Assembly: GCF_003002955.1 (NCBI RefSeq)
Contig: NZ_PVTJ01000007.1
Coordinates: forward strand, 124,001-188,000
Direction of reading: 5' to 3'
DNA from: Glycomyces artemisiae
GTDB taxonomy: Bacteria; Actinomycetota; Actinomycetes; Mycobacteriales; Micromonosporaceae
DNA length: 64,000 nucleotides
In this document: in pieces, positions 1 to 9,387 of the stretch
Position numbering within the stretch: position 1 is the stretch's first letter
Layout of the letters: each line of letters begins with the position of its first letter
The notes under the pieces: generated by a model
Seen by the model: the letters and a program-made list of their open reading frames with translations, nothing else
Databases searched by the model: none
Told to the model about the DNA's origin: nothing
Position numbers and translations under genes: made by a program

Positions 1-220
1 CGGTCTCCGGCAGCGGCCTGCCTTCGGGGTCGAATCGCCTGACGCTGCCGGTCTCGGCGTCGTGCAGTCCGGCGGGGCAGCCCGCCAATGCCGCCGTCGC
101 GCGGACCACGGCCGCTGCCGTGGCCCGCGCCTGGACGAGGCGGTCGAAGTGGTCGATGACGCGCAGGGCGGCGACGGCGGGGTCGTCGCTGGACTCCAGT
201 CTGCCGATGAGCTCACGCAC
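1..220 (-). CDS. PucR-like transcriptional regulator, N-terminal fragment
   Basis: The gene is cut by the left edge, so only about 73 N-terminal codons are visible. The GTG start at 220 has a good ribosome site (GGAGG at 226-230, 5 nt spacing). The visible protein begins VRELIGRLESSDDPAVAALR, followed by a helical segment and then a run resembling ATAALAGCPAGLHDAETG, as in the N-terminal sensory part of actinobacterial PucR/CdaR-type helix-turn-helix regulators. The DNA-binding domain would lie beyond the window. Nothing visible tells the ligand or targets. The assignment is by family resemblance only, and another GAF-like sensor would also fit. Confidence 0.55.
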   Translation of the reverse strand, partial: MRELIGRLESSDDPAVAALRVIDHFDRLVQARATAAAVVRATAALAGCPAGLHDAETGSVRRFDPEGRPLPET

Positions 221-271
221 GCCAACCTCCCGCGCCGACCTTGGTGCTTGAACGTGAAGGTTAGCTCCGGT

Positions 272-1285
272 TCAGGCTTCGAGCGCGCGCCGGATGAACT
301 CGTCGCGGGTCGCGACGGAGGCGCGCGAGACGGCGGCGTGAGCGCCGATCATGTCTGAGCCGTGGAACGCGCCGCCCCACATGTGCAGGTCGACGTTGAC
401 GCCTGCCTGCGAGAGCCGCGTCGCGTAGTCGAGGATCTCGTCGCGGAAGACCTCGACCGCACCGGTGTCGATGTAGGTCCGCGGCAGGCCCGAGAGGTCC
501 TCGGCGCGGGCGGGGGCGGCGTACGGCGAGACGTCGGGCCCGCCGCGCCGGTCTCCCAGCAGCGAGGTCCAGCCGAACAGGTTGGCATTGCGGTCCCAGA
601 CGCCCTCGCCGTCGAGCATGCGGCTGCTGTGGGTTGCGAAGCGGTCGTCGAGCATGGGGCAGATGAGGATCTGGTGACTCAGCCGGGGGAAGGCGCGGTC
701 GCGGGCGAGGAGCGCGGTCCCTGCGGCCAGTCCTCCTCCGGCGCTGCCGCCGACGATGATGAGGCGGTCGGGGTCGATGCCGAGTCCGTCCGCGTGCTCG
801 GCCGTCCACGCCAGCCCGGCGTAGCAGTCCTCGACCGGCGCCGGGTCGGGGTGCTCGGGGGCGAGCCGGTACTCGACGGAGACCGCGACCGCGTTCCCGT
901 CGGCGACGTACGGCAGGACCAGTTCCACTCCGGACCGCCGGTCCCCGGCGATCATCCCGCCGCCGTGGATGTTGAACAGGCCGCCCATCTTGCCGCGCGG
1001 GCTGGCCGGACTGAGGATGAGCAGCGTGATCTCCGGCGCCCCGTCGGGGCCGGGGACGCGGCGCTCCTCGACTCGGACGCGTCCGCCCGCCGTCAGGTCC
1101 GGCTCCGGGAATCCGGGTACTTCGACCTCCGGCATGCCGTTTCGCAACGCGGGCAGCGTCTCCGCCGTCAGGACCGTACCGGCGGGCCCGGCCCGGAGCA
1201 TCTTCTCGGCCGGGGCGAGTTCGGGGTCGAACGGGGGCCGCGTGGTGACGGGCCCCAGCATGCTTTCGGCCGCGGTATCGGTCAT
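272..1285 (-). CDS. alpha/beta hydrolase, hormone-sensitive-lipase family esterase
   Basis: The 337-aa product is a cytoplasmic carboxylesterase of the HSL (alpha/beta hydrolase fold-3) family. An HGGG oxyanion motif (NIHGGGMIAG), the nucleophile elbow GGSAGG, a downstream Asp region (YIDTGAVEVFRDE) and a His (GAFHG) complete the catalytic set. The reading frame is open further upstream, but the ATG at 1285 is preceded by AAGGAG with 6-nt spacing, so I start there. Substrates of this family are short acyl esters or aryl/lactone compounds; nothing here narrows that. It runs in the same direction as the next hydrolase upstream (1450-2292), separated by 164 bp, so co-transcription is possible but not shown. 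Confidence 0.87.
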   Translation of the reverse strand: MTDTAAESMLGPVTTRPPFDPELAPAEKMLRAGPAGTVLTAETLPALRNGMPEVEVPGFPEPDLTAGGRVRVEERRVPGPDGAPEITLLILSPASPRGKMGGLFNIHGGGMIAGDRRSGVELVLPYVADGNAVAVSVEYRLAPEHPDPAPVEDCYAGLAWTAEHADGLGIDPDRLIIVGGSAGGGLAAGTALLARDRAFPRLSHQILICPMLDDRFATHSSRMLDGEGVWDRNANLFGWTSLLGDRRGGPDVSPYAAPARAEDLSGLPRTYIDTGAVEVFRDEILDYATRLSQAGVNVDLHMWGGAFHGSDMIGAHAAVSRASVATRDEFIRRALEA

Positions 1286-1449
1286 GGTCCACTCCTTCGC
1301 GTGCATCGCTGATCCCCCATCCTCGAACGGCGAACGGGCACCGCGACACCCGCAGATGGCGGGAAGTCCGGTCGCTCCACCCGCCAAAACGGCACCGAAG
1401 CCTTCCTGCAGCCGGGATGCCACGGCCGGAGCCGTGGCATCCCGATCCG

Positions 1450-2366
<917 letters not shown>

Positions 2367-2384
2367 ACCGCAAGGGGTTCCCAT

Positions 2385-2945
2385 ATGATCGACGACACCG
2401 CGGCCCGGGCACAGGTGGTCGGCGCCGCCGACCGGCTCTTCTACGCCTGCGGGGTGCAGGCCGTCGGGATGGACGCCGTCCGCACCGAGGCCGGCGTCTC
2501 GCTCAAGCGCATCTACCGGCTGTTCCCCTCCAAGGACGACCTCATCGTGGCCGTGCTGGAGCGGCGGCGCGAGGTGTGGGACGCCGGGATCGCCGCCACC
2601 GCCGAGCGGGCCGCGACCCCGCGCGAGAAGCTGCTGGCGGTCTTCGACTTCCTCGACGCGTGGTTCCGCGAACCCGACTTCCGCGGGTGCGCGTTCATCA
2701 ACTTCTACGGCGAGCTGAGCGGCGGCTCCGAGGAGGTGCGCCGGACCGTGCGCGAACAGAAGGAGGCGTTCGGCGCCTACGTCGCGCGGCTGGTCGACGA
2801 GGCCGGAGCCCCCGCGTCCCTGGCCCCCCAGATCAGCATCCTCGCCGAAGGAGCGCAGACGACCGCCGCGATCGCCAACACTCCCGACGCCGCCGCCCAC
2901 GCCCGCGCCGCGGCCGAAGCCCTCCTCGCCGACGCCCTGGACTGA
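2385..2945 (+). CDS. TetR/AcrR-family transcriptional repressor
   Basis: A 186-aa TetR-family regulator. The N-terminal HTH (about residues 10-55) reads DRLFYACGVQAVGMDAVRTE, then ends with the typical KRIYRLFPSKDDLIVAVL segment. The C-terminal ligand domain contains WFREPDFRGCAFINFYGE, characteristic of the subgroup that controls neighbouring hydrolase or oxidoreductase genes. An AAGGGG ribosome site precedes the ATG. The palindromes at 2315 and 2351 are its presumed operators, giving repression of itself and of the hydrolase at 1450-2292. The inducer is unknown. Confidence 0.93.
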   Translation: MIDDTAARAQVVGAADRLFYACGVQAVGMDAVRTEAGVSLKRIYRLFPSKDDLIVAVLERRREVWDAGIAATAERAATPREKLLAVFDFLDAWFREPDFRGCAFINFYGELSGGSEEVRRTVREQKEAFGAYVARLVDEAGAPASLAPQISILAEGAQTTAAIANTPDAAAHARAAAEALLADALD

Positions 2946-3033
2946 CCGACCGCCGAAACCCCCTGCGGAACATGGCTTCCTGCGTTCGCACGCTGAGCTC
3001 ACCGACGCTGTCAAGGAACGAATGGGGCCCAGT

Positions 3034-3756
3034 TCAGTCGGTGGTGTCGGAGTCGGCGCCTCCGTTCCAGGCGGGGTCGTCGAGGAGGGTCCGGCGGAGC
3101 CGGTCGAGGCAGCGTCCGCGCGTGGGTCCGATGCTGCCGCGCTTCATGCCGAGTGCTTCGGCGATGGCGTCGTAGTCGGGCCGGTCGAAGGCTGCCACGA
3201 AGGCGAGGAGTCTGCGGCACCGCTCGGGCTGGGCGAGGAACGCGCGCCGCACGGCCTCCCGCTCCTGGTCCGAATACTCTGCCGGACCGGGACCCTCCAC
3301 TGGCGACTCCGGCAGTTCGATCGGGTCGGAGGGGATCTCCCGTCGCTGGATCCCCGCCACCCGCCAGGACTCCCGGCGCACCGTGGTCAGCAGCCACTTC
3401 ACCACCGCGCGCGGCTGGTACAGCTCGTTCTCCAAGCGCCACAGGCGGAGCCACGCGATCTGCACCACGTCGGCGGCGCTCTCCCGATCGAGGCCGCTGC
3501 GGCGGGCGGCGCGCCACAGCAGCTCATTGAGCTCCGTGATCATCGTTCGCTGCGCGTTCGCGTCCCCGGCTCGCGCGGCGAGGTAGAGGCGGGCGTACCG
3601 GTCGTAGTCCGTGCGGCCGTACGGCGCGAGCGCCAGGTTGCCTTCGGTGCTTGGGGAATCGGATCGGGGCGTGCGCTCGCGCAGCCGCCGCGCGGCGTCT
3701 CCGCCGAGGGAGGATCTGCCGAGGAGTTCGCGGTACTCGCGCTCATCCATGTTCAA
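3034..3756 (-). CDS. RNA polymerase sigma-70-family factor, ECF-like
   Basis: A 240-aa sigma factor-like protein. The region-2 part (about residues 75-140) includes LNELLWRAARRSGLDRESAADVV, then AWLRLWRLENEL, resembling the polymerase-binding helix and -10-reading segment. The C-terminal region 4 (RCRRLLAFVAAFDRPDYDAIAEALGMKRGSIG, split here by FVAAF) is a clear HTH. The start ATG (3756-3754) overlaps the stop of the upstream sigma-like gene as ATGA, so the two are translationally coupled. No anti-sigma factor is visible nearby. The first 70 residues are an acidic/basic extension of unknown role. Confidence 0.82.
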   Translation of the reverse strand: MNMDEREYRELLGRSSLGGDAARRLRERTPRSDSPSTEGNLALAPYGRTDYDRYARLYLAARAGDANAQRTMITELNELLWRAARRSGLDRESAADVVQIAWLRLWRLENELYQPRAVVKWLLTTVRRESWRVAGIQRREIPSDPIELPESPVEGPGPAEYSDQEREAVRRAFLAQPERCRRLLAFVAAFDRPDYDAIAEALGMKRGSIGPTRGRCLDRLRRTLLDDPAWNGGADSDTTD

Positions 3757-4460
3757 CCGCGTGCCTCCCCTCGCACGTCAAGGTACTCCCGGATCTTCTT
3801 CTTGGCACGCCTGACGTGCCCCTCCACGGCCCGTGCGGAGGGCAGGGAGAGGGCCTCGGCGATCTGGCCGTGGTCGTAGCCGGCGGTCTTGAGCAGGATG
3901 GTCTGCTGCTGGATCTCCGGAAGCAGGTCGAGCACCATGTGCATCGCGCAGTCATCGGCCGCTTGGACGGCGGGGTCGAGCCCGAGTCGGGACCGGTCGC
4001 CCAGCTGGTCCTCGTGCGGGTCGTGCTCGGCGGACTTGTGGAGCTGACGGCGCCACTGCCGGAACGGGCCGGGGACCTCGAAGATGACGCGGCCCATGAA
4101 GTACGTCGAGAGGGTCGCGCCGCCGGTGGCCTTCCACTCGCCGCCGCGCAGCGCCCGCTCGTCGAACTTGTGCCACGCCATCGCCACGGCGATGTCGGAG
4201 ATGTCGCCGATGGCCTCCGGGTCGTCCCGCAGACGCTGCGCCTCCCACGCGGACACGTTCAGATGGATGCCGCGCTCGTTGAGGAGGGTGAAGATGCGGC
4301 CCGAGTAAAGCCAGGCTTCGGTGACGGACATGCCGTACCGGACCATCTCGGTGCTGAAGTCCACGTACAGCGGCCCGGCGAAGCCGCAGGCGGCGAGTCC
4401 CTCGACGAGCTTCAGGTCGGCGAGCCGACGGTCGAGGTTCCCGCTGTCGGCCTCCTGCAT
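3753..4460 (-). CDS. sigma factor-like DNA-binding protein, first gene of a sigma pair
   Basis: The 235-aa protein has a C-terminal sigma region-4 HTH (MVLDLLPEIQQQTILLKTAG, then HGQIAEALSLPSARAVEGHV). The N-terminal part is more divergent: AWLYSGRIFTLLNERGIHLN, and a GGATLSTYFMGRVIFEVPG stretch at the place of sigma region 2. I start at the ATG at 4460 because AAGGAG lies 4 nt upstream; the frame stays open further but without a ribosome site. A sigma-B-like promoter (4475-4499) lies directly upstream. It is coupled by ATGA overlap to the second sigma gene at 3034-3756. Targets are unknown. Confidence 0.74.
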   Translation of the reverse strand: MQEADSGNLDRRLADLKLVEGLAACGFAGPLYVDFSTEMVRYGMSVTEAWLYSGRIFTLLNERGIHLNVSAWEAQRLRDDPEAIGDISDIAVAMAWHKFDERALRGGEWKATGGATLSTYFMGRVIFEVPGPFRQWRRQLHKSAEHDPHEDQLGDRSRLGLDPAVQAADDCAMHMVLDLLPEIQQQTILLKTAGYDHGQIAEALSLPSARAVEGHVRRAKKKIREYLDVRGEARG

Positions 4461-4474
4461 CCCTCTCCTTCCCT

Positions 4475-4499
4475 GTACCCGTGGCGGTTCCGCACAGAC
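4475..4499 (-). promoter_or_regulatory. possible sigma-B/sigma-F-type promoter
   Basis: On the minus strand GTCT-N15-GGGTAC matches the Streptomyces sigma-B consensus (GNNT-N14-16-GGGTAY). Its -10 ends 14 nt before the ATG at 4460, so the leader would be very short and would just contain the AAGGAG. It is less convincing than the five copies in the stress block because it stands alone. Confidence 0.45.
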
Positions 4500-4696
4500 G
4501 CGCCCCCTGGCCCGCCGGGCGCCTCCCGGCGTCGCCGGCCCTTCTAAGTCCGCCTCGGGCGCCGATCCCACGCGCGCAGCGCAAGTTTCGCTGTGAACCT
4601 CGTCGCGAGGTCGCGGCGTGGGCTGCGCGGCCCGCAGGGGCATAGAAGCGTTCGCACGGTTCATCACCGCACCTGCGCAGACCATGGAGGGTATTC

Positions 4697-4894
4697 ATGA
4701 GGGACAAGTCGACCGCGTTGATCTCAATCCGGGCGTTCGTCATCTTGCACGCCGCCTTGATGACCGGCTCCCTGGCCGGAGGTCTCGCCTATCTGGCGAC
4801 CGGTTCCGTCCCGGAGTCGGTCATGTACGCGGCTGGCGCCTTCAGCAGCTCACTGATCCTGCTGCACAGGATCATCGACCGCACGAGACCGTGA
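4697..4894 (+). CDS. small integral membrane protein, function unknown
   Basis: A 65-aa protein with two predicted membrane helices (about residues 8-32, SIRAFVILHAALMTGSLAGG, and residues 38-56) and a basic C-terminus (HRIIDRTRP). The start is supported by GGAGG about 6 nt before the ATG. It sits 51 bp upstream of the GNAT gene on the same strand and is divergent from the sigma pair. I recognise no family; size and topology would suit a phage-like holin or a small accessory membrane protein, but neither is demonstrated. Confidence 0.62.
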   Translation: MRDKSTALISIRAFVILHAALMTGSLAGGLAYLATGSVPESVMYAAGAFSSSLILLHRIIDRTRP

Positions 4895-4933
4895 CCGGTC
4901 AGCGCACGGCACGCGTTCAGGGCCGATCCCGCG

Positions 4934-4939
4934 TACAAT
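4934..4939 (+). promoter_or_regulatory. -10 element of a leaderless promoter
   Basis: TACAAT ends exactly 6 nt before the GTG start at 4946, so the transcript would begin at or next to the start codon. No Shine-Dalgarno sequence is needed or seen. Confidence 0.7.
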
Positions 4940-4945
4940 CCTCCG

Positions 4946-5374
4946 GTGGAGATCATCGACATCGAGCCCGGTGACGCCCGGCTCACGGCCGAACTGCTGC
5001 CCGTCCTCCGAGAGCTGCGCCCGAACCTGAGCGTCGACGACCTCCTCGCCGTGTACGACGAGGGGCACGGCCAGGGGCTGCGGTTCACCGCGGCCTACTC
5101 GGACGGCCGCTGCGTGGGGGTGGCCGGCTGGCGCACGGTGGCGAACACCAACCGGCTCCGGATGCTCTACGTCGACGACCTGGTCACGCTGTCCGAGGCG
5201 CGCTCGACCGGAGTCGGCCACGCGCTCCTCGAATACCTGGAGCGGCGAGCGCGTGAACTCGGCTGCAACGCACTCCATCTGGACTCGGGAACACATCGGC
5301 TCGACGCCCACCGCTTCTACATGCGGGAGCGGTTGACGATCAGGGCCTTCCACTTCGCACTGGAACTGGACTAG
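4946..5374 (+). CDS. GNAT-family N-acetyltransferase
   Basis: A 142-aa single-domain acetyltransferase of the GNAT fold. The acetyl-CoA pyrophosphate-binding loop is SEARSTGVGHALLEYLERR (about residues 88-106). It is followed by the beta5 strand ALHLDSG and a terminal HRFYMRERLTIRAFHFALEL, the usual GNAT ending. The start is a GTG with a TACAAT -10 box 6 nt upstream, consistent with a leaderless mRNA. The acceptor substrate cannot be read from the sequence. The gene converges with the NACHT gene at 5415 and a weak GC hairpin (5392-5407) lies between them. Confidence 0.85.
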   Translation: MEIIDIEPGDARLTAELLPVLRELRPNLSVDDLLAVYDEGHGQGLRFTAAYSDGRCVGVAGWRTVANTNRLRMLYVDDLVTLSEARSTGVGHALLEYLERRARELGCNALHLDSGTHRLDAHRFYMRERLTIRAFHFALELD

Positions 5375-5414
5375 GGCCTGCGGTGCACGGGCGGCACTCG
5401 CGTGCCGTCCCCGG

Positions 5415-7634
5415 TCAGTCCCAGGCGCGCTCGGCGAGGTACGCCTGGAGCCTGGCGTGCCGGAACTGGTAGACGGGCCCCGATTGCCGGAGTACGCCGC
5501 GTCGAGCGGCGTCGTCGAGGAACCGCATGAGCCGCAGCGGGCCGAGCCCGCTGCCGGCGAGCACGACGCAGGCCATCGCGAACGACCACACCCCGGTGAT
5601 GCGCGCGTAGACCAGCCAGAGCAGGCCCGTCATCTCTATGAAGGCCACGACCACGGCGACCGCTCGGCCGCCCGGTGGGACCGTCGGCTCGACGAGTGCG
5701 ATCGCGCTCCAGATCGCGCTCGCGATCACCGTGTAGCCCAGGACGGTCACGTGGAACGACTTGAGCATCTGGACGGGGGTCGGATGCTGGTCGACCACCT
5801 GCGCTTCGCGGGCCGTCCGCCGGAGCAGCCGCTCGAAACCGCGGAAGAACCGCCCTGACACGAGCAGGAGCACGATGGCGACGGCGACCGACGCCAAGGA
5901 CGCCGCGGCACCCCCGTTCGCGAACGAGCGGCGCAGCTCCGCAACCCCGATCTCGGACACCGGTCCCAGGTCCCAAGCGGTCGGCTCTCCCGTGATCTGC
6001 CCCCACGACTCGATGAGCACCATCCAGAATGTGAAGACGAGACCGCCGTGCGCGACGGCCGCCCAGGATTTCATCCGCTTGAGACGCTCGGTCAGGTGGA
6101 CGTACCCGACCAGCGGCAGATCGGCCAGCGGCCGCCGCTCCGCCAGGGCCAGCACCAGGGACGCCGACGGCACGAGGACCAGTATGGACAGCATGAACGT
6201 GATGTAGGGGAAACCGTCGGTCCTCCCGAATCTGACATGTTCCAAGACCGTGACGAGCACGGTCGCGACCACGGCGACGGCCAGGGCCGCGAGGTGCAGG
6301 TGGACCGCGTCGACCGACCGGTGCAGCTGCCACCATGCGAGGTCCCTGGTGCCGAAGCGCTCGCAATGGGAGGCCAGGTGTTCCAGCCACCGCCGGGCCT
6401 CCTCCGGCTGATACGGGCGCAGGCGCATGGCGGCCAGCGCGCTGCGCTTGCGCCCGTAGACGGCCGGGACGTACGCGCCCAGGAGATGGAGCTCGATCGA
6501 CGCGGCGTCGGCCTGGTCGAGCAGTTCGGCGGGATTCGACGCGGGATCGTCGTACGCGGTGCGGGCCAGGTAGAGGTTGAGCGGTGTCGACAGCACGGCC
6601 GCAAGCGGCCCTTGCGGATCGGCCGCGAGCGCCTCCGTCACCGGCGTCCACCGGTTGCGCGCGGCGATCTCGCCGCCGGGCAGGTAGGCGGCCGCTTCCC
6701 TGGCGGTGACCGGGGCGATCTCCACGACCGCCGCGCGCTCCAGCGGGCGCCCGTCCGCCTCCACCGCCGATTCGTACTCGTCGATCCGCGAGGTCAGCAC
6801 CAGCGGGAGCGAGGCCCCGGAAGGCTCGTCGAACACGTCGTTCAGCGCCGCGAACGCCTGCGACCTGATCGTCGCGGGCAGTTCGTCGAAGCCGTCGAGG
6901 ACCGGCAGGAGGCGGCCTTCCTCCATGAGCTCGGCGACCCGGTCGGGACCGGCCTTGCCGTGCCCCTTCAAGTATTCGGCGGCCACCGTTCGCGCGATCC
7001 ACGTGTCGAGCCGGTCGGCGCGCGCGTTCCAGCCCGCGAGGTCGAGCAGGACCGGGACGGGGCCGCCGGTCGCAGGGCCGCCGGTCGCCGCCTGACCGGC
7101 GAGGAGGCGGCACACCAGGAGGACCGCGAGCGAGGTCTTGCCGGAGCCCGGCGGGCCGAGGATCACCAGGCGGCCCGAGGGGATGCGGCGCCACCGCTCG
7201 GCGATGTCGTCGGCGGTGCCCGACTCCCAGGCTGGGCCGGACGCGGCGGCCGCACCCGCCACATCGGCGTCGGAAGGCGCGATCGGACGCGCGGTCGCCT
7301 TCCACGCCACAGGGATCGGCGAAGGGTCGGCCAGACCTCGCTGCCGGGCCGCGGTGTTCCACTGGCGGGCCAGGAGCTTCGCCAGGTCCCGTGCGGTGCC
7401 GTCAGCGCTCGCCGACCGGGCCTTCCCCTCTTGGTGGAGGGACAGCACCCATCCCACGAACGCCGTGACCGCCGCGAGACAGGCGAGGACCGTCAACGTC
7501 GGCGGGCCCGCGGCACGCCAACCCAGGTACGCCGAGACTGCGGCCACTATGAACGCAAGGAAGTTGTTGAGCGGGCCGAGCCGGACCAGGGCGTGCAGCA
7601 AGGAGCCCTCCAAGGGGTCGGGAGGCGGGCACAC
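5415..7634 (-). CDS. membrane-anchored NACHT-domain NTPase
   Basis: A STAND-class NTPase of about 739 aa. Two N-terminal membrane helices (about residues 25-66) precede a NACHT module with Walker A GPPGSGKTS (160-168) and Walker B VLDGFDELP. The C-terminal third holds five or six further hydrophobic segments and ends with YQFRHARLQAYLAERAWD, the closing helix common to actinobacterial membrane NACHT proteins. Such proteins act as ligand-gated switches and some bacterial NACHTs are antiphage; no effector domain or partner gene is visible here. GTG at 7634 is the longest start. TTG at 7601, with GGAGG 5 nt upstream and a GATAAT -10 at 7637-7642, is an equally good candidate. Confidence 0.86.
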   Translation of the reverse strand: MCPPPDPLEGSLLHALVRLGPLNNFLAFIVAAVSAYLGWRAAGPPTLTVLACLAAVTAFVGWVLSLHQEGKARSASADGTARDLAKLLARQWNTAARQRGLADPSPIPVAWKATARPIAPSDADVAGAAAASGPAWESGTADDIAERWRRIPSGRLVILGPPGSGKTSLAVLLVCRLLAGQAATGGPATGGPVPVLLDLAGWNARADRLDTWIARTVAAEYLKGHGKAGPDRVAELMEEGRLLPVLDGFDELPATIRSQAFAALNDVFDEPSGASLPLVLTSRIDEYESAVEADGRPLERAAVVEIAPVTAREAAAYLPGGEIAARNRWTPVTEALAADPQGPLAAVLSTPLNLYLARTAYDDPASNPAELLDQADAASIELHLLGAYVPAVYGRKRSALAAMRLRPYQPEEARRWLEHLASHCERFGTRDLAWWQLHRSVDAVHLHLAALAVAVVATVLVTVLEHVRFGRTDGFPYITFMLSILVLVPSASLVLALAERRPLADLPLVGYVHLTERLKRMKSWAAVAHGGLVFTFWMVLIESWGQITGEPTAWDLGPVSEIGVAELRRSFANGGAAASLASVAVAIVLLLVSGRFFRGFERLLRRTAREAQVVDQHPTPVQMLKSFHVTVLGYTVIASAIWSAIALVEPTVPPGGRAVAVVVAFIEMTGLLWLVYARITGVWSFAMACVVLAGSGLGPLRLMRFLDDAARRGVLRQSGPVYQFRHARLQAYLAERAWD

Positions 7635-7880
7635 CGATTATCGCACCGGTGCCGCCGTCGCCGCTCTCTCGCGGCGGCGTTGGCTGGGACAAGCCGGGGC
7701 GCTCGGGCTCGTTGCCGCACATCGGTACTCCTCGGACGAGGCGTTGCCCGCACACGGCCCGCAAGGCTCGTGGCCTTGCCGGTGGATTGCCTGCCGCTCG
7801 CCTGGTGCACCGCTCTCGGCGGCCGAAGAATGGCGTGTGCAAGCACGCTCATCCGCAAGAGCGTTCACGAAAGGATCCAC

Positions 7881-8321
7881 ATGCGACGTTTCAAGAGCGT
7901 CCTCTTCACACGAATGCTGGCCGCGACTGCCGCATCCGCCGTCGCCCTCCTGGGGACACTGCTCATCTCCGCCGCACCGGCCGAGGCCGCCTGCCAAGGC
8001 AGGGCCAGCGGATTCACGATCACCCACTACCAGGGCGGCGTCGCCGTCGCGCAGGAGCGCCAGGTCGTCGGCACCTGCGACGGCAACGGCGTGTACCACG
8101 GCCAGCTCCGCGATCTCCGGCCCGGCGACGGATACTCCGCGAAGGTCCGGTTCAAGGAGGGCGACTTCAACGCCGTCGTCTTCACCACCACGAGCAGCAC
8201 CTGGCAGAACTACACGTACACCGAGAAGACCCCCGACTCGGCCGAGAGCTACGCATCCGTGCAGGTGTACGCCGATCCGGCCCACCGCCCCGACATCTAC
8301 ACCCCGAACTACGGATTCTGA
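7881..8321 (+). CDS. small secreted protein, function unknown
   Basis: A 146-aa protein with a clear Sec signal peptide: basic MRRFKSVLFTRM, hydrophobic core, and an AEA cleavage site before the mature ACQGRASG. The mature part of about 105 residues has two cysteines (ACQG and GTCDGNG) that probably form a disulfide, plus a strand-rich sequence ending IYTPNYGF. AAAGGA about 7 nt upstream supports the ATG at 7881. I recognise no catalytic motif. The fold looks like a small extracellular beta domain. A possible hairpin terminator follows at 8323-8343. Confidence 0.78.
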   Translation: MRRFKSVLFTRMLAATAASAVALLGTLLISAAPAEAACQGRASGFTITHYQGGVAVAQERQVVGTCDGNGVYHGQLRDLRPGDGYSAKVRFKEGDFNAVVFTTTSSTWQNYTYTEKTPDSAESYASVQVYADPAHRPDIYTPNYGF

Positions 8322-8322
8322 C

Positions 8323-8343
8323 CCCGCGGGCCCCTGCCGCGGG
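8323..8343 (+). terminator. possible hairpin terminator after the secreted-protein gene
   Basis: CCCGCGG and CCGCGGG arms with a 7-nt loop begin 2 nt after the stop codon. There is no T tract, as is common in high-GC actinomycetes. The rest of the gap to 8553 shows nothing I can support. Confidence 0.4.
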
Positions 8344-8552
8344 CGAGTTCGCCCTCTGCAGGGGTCCGTGCTGTTCGCTGCGCACGGCTGCGCTTCCCTC
8401 CGCAACGAACCAGCGGCGAATCCGTGACGGTCTTCGAAGCCGCCGACCTCACAGTGCGTGCCGAGGCTGAGGGCGGTGCGAGCGATGCCCGTAAGCTCGT
8501 CAGCGATGTCGAGGGCATGTGCGCCTTCTGACCGCAGTCCGAAAGGGCCGGC

Positions 8553-9374
8553 TCAGTTCGCGAACGCAACTTCCGGCGCGAGGAACTTGCCGAGATTCGC
8601 TCCCGAGAGGTAGGCCATGGCGTCGTCGAGCGCCCGCTCGATCTGATGGGCCTCCGATTCGAGCGCGGACTTGATGCCTTCTAGCCGGTCGACGGTGGTC
8701 TTCAGGATGTCGACAATCTCACCTCGGACGGCGTCCGAAGACGCGGCGTCGATGAGCGCGCCGACCCCGGCGAGGACGCCCGCGAAGGCACCAGCGACCG
8801 GGCCGACCACGGTGCCCACACCGAAACCGGTGCCGACGGCCGAGGCGATCTGCGTGAGCGCACTGGTGCTCTCGGCCCGGGCGCGTGATTCGACATCGGC
8901 GACGGCCGAGACGGTGTCGTCCAGCAGCGCCAAATGCTGCTCCCGGGCCTTCTCGAGCACGAGCTCCATCACCGTCATCGCCCCGGCCAGCGCCTGGAAC
9001 GCCGAGAACGTCCACTCAAGAGACTGGGCCAGGTCCGGAAGGTACTCCCACTTGAACCGGTAGGAAGCGCTGCCGGCGGGGCCGTCCCAGTCTTCGAGTT
9101 TGCCGCGCATGACTTGTACGGGATTCTGGGAGTTGGCGAGTTCGTACTGCTCCAGTCCGGGGAGGACGATGCGGACGATGTGGTCGCGCACCGGCGCCGA
9201 CCCTGTCGAGATCGCGCCGAGCCCGATCATGCAGCCGCTGTGGAAGCCGATGCTCCCGAGCAGGTCGGCGACCTCTTCATCGAGCACGCCGAACGACGCG
9301 CGGGACATGAGCTCCCTGTCAAGCCGCCGGAAGGCGTCGCGGGCGTTCTGGACGAACGACAAGTCTCCGGGCAT
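8553..9374 (-). CDS. WXG-like protein, candidate type VII secretion substrate partner
   Basis: A 273-aa, largely alpha-helical protein. Around residues 95-130 it reads DWDGPAGSASYRFKWEYLPD followed by a long helix, resembling the WXG100-type helical hairpin of ESX substrates. A glycine/alanine-rich apolar stretch (GTGFGVGTVVGPVAGAFAG, about 180-198, continuing to about 208) looks membrane-interacting, and the C-terminus is again amphipathic helix. The ATG at 9374 has AGGAGG 8 nt upstream, overlapping the end of the preceding gene. It is the second gene of a two-gene unit with the YxxxD-bearing protein at 9388-9756, so a T7SS substrate pair is plausible. No toxin domain is recognisable. Confidence 0.62.
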   Translation of the reverse strand: MPGDLSFVQNARDAFRRLDRELMSRASFGVLDEEVADLLGSIGFHSGCMIGLGAISTGSAPVRDHIVRIVLPGLEQYELANSQNPVQVMRGKLEDWDGPAGSASYRFKWEYLPDLAQSLEWTFSAFQALAGAMTVMELVLEKAREQHLALLDDTVSAVADVESRARAESTSALTQIASAVGTGFGVGTVVGPVAGAFAGVLAGVGALIDAASSDAVRGEIVDILKTTVDRLEGIKSALESEAHQIERALDDAMAYLSGANLGKFLAPEVAFAN

Positions 9375-9387
9375 AGCCGCGCCTCCT

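Noticed and set aside
5392..5407. Short hairpin CGGCAC-TCGC-GTGCCG between the GNAT and NACHT genes as terminator.
   Set aside because: Only a 6-bp stem without a T run, so too weak to list as a feature.
8424..8531. A short plus-strand frame starting GTG and giving an acidic, protein-like 35-residue sequence after the secreted-protein gene.
   Set aside because: No ribosome site, no promoter, very short, and opposite to the end of the WXG-like gene. It could be a gene remnant but cannot be supported.
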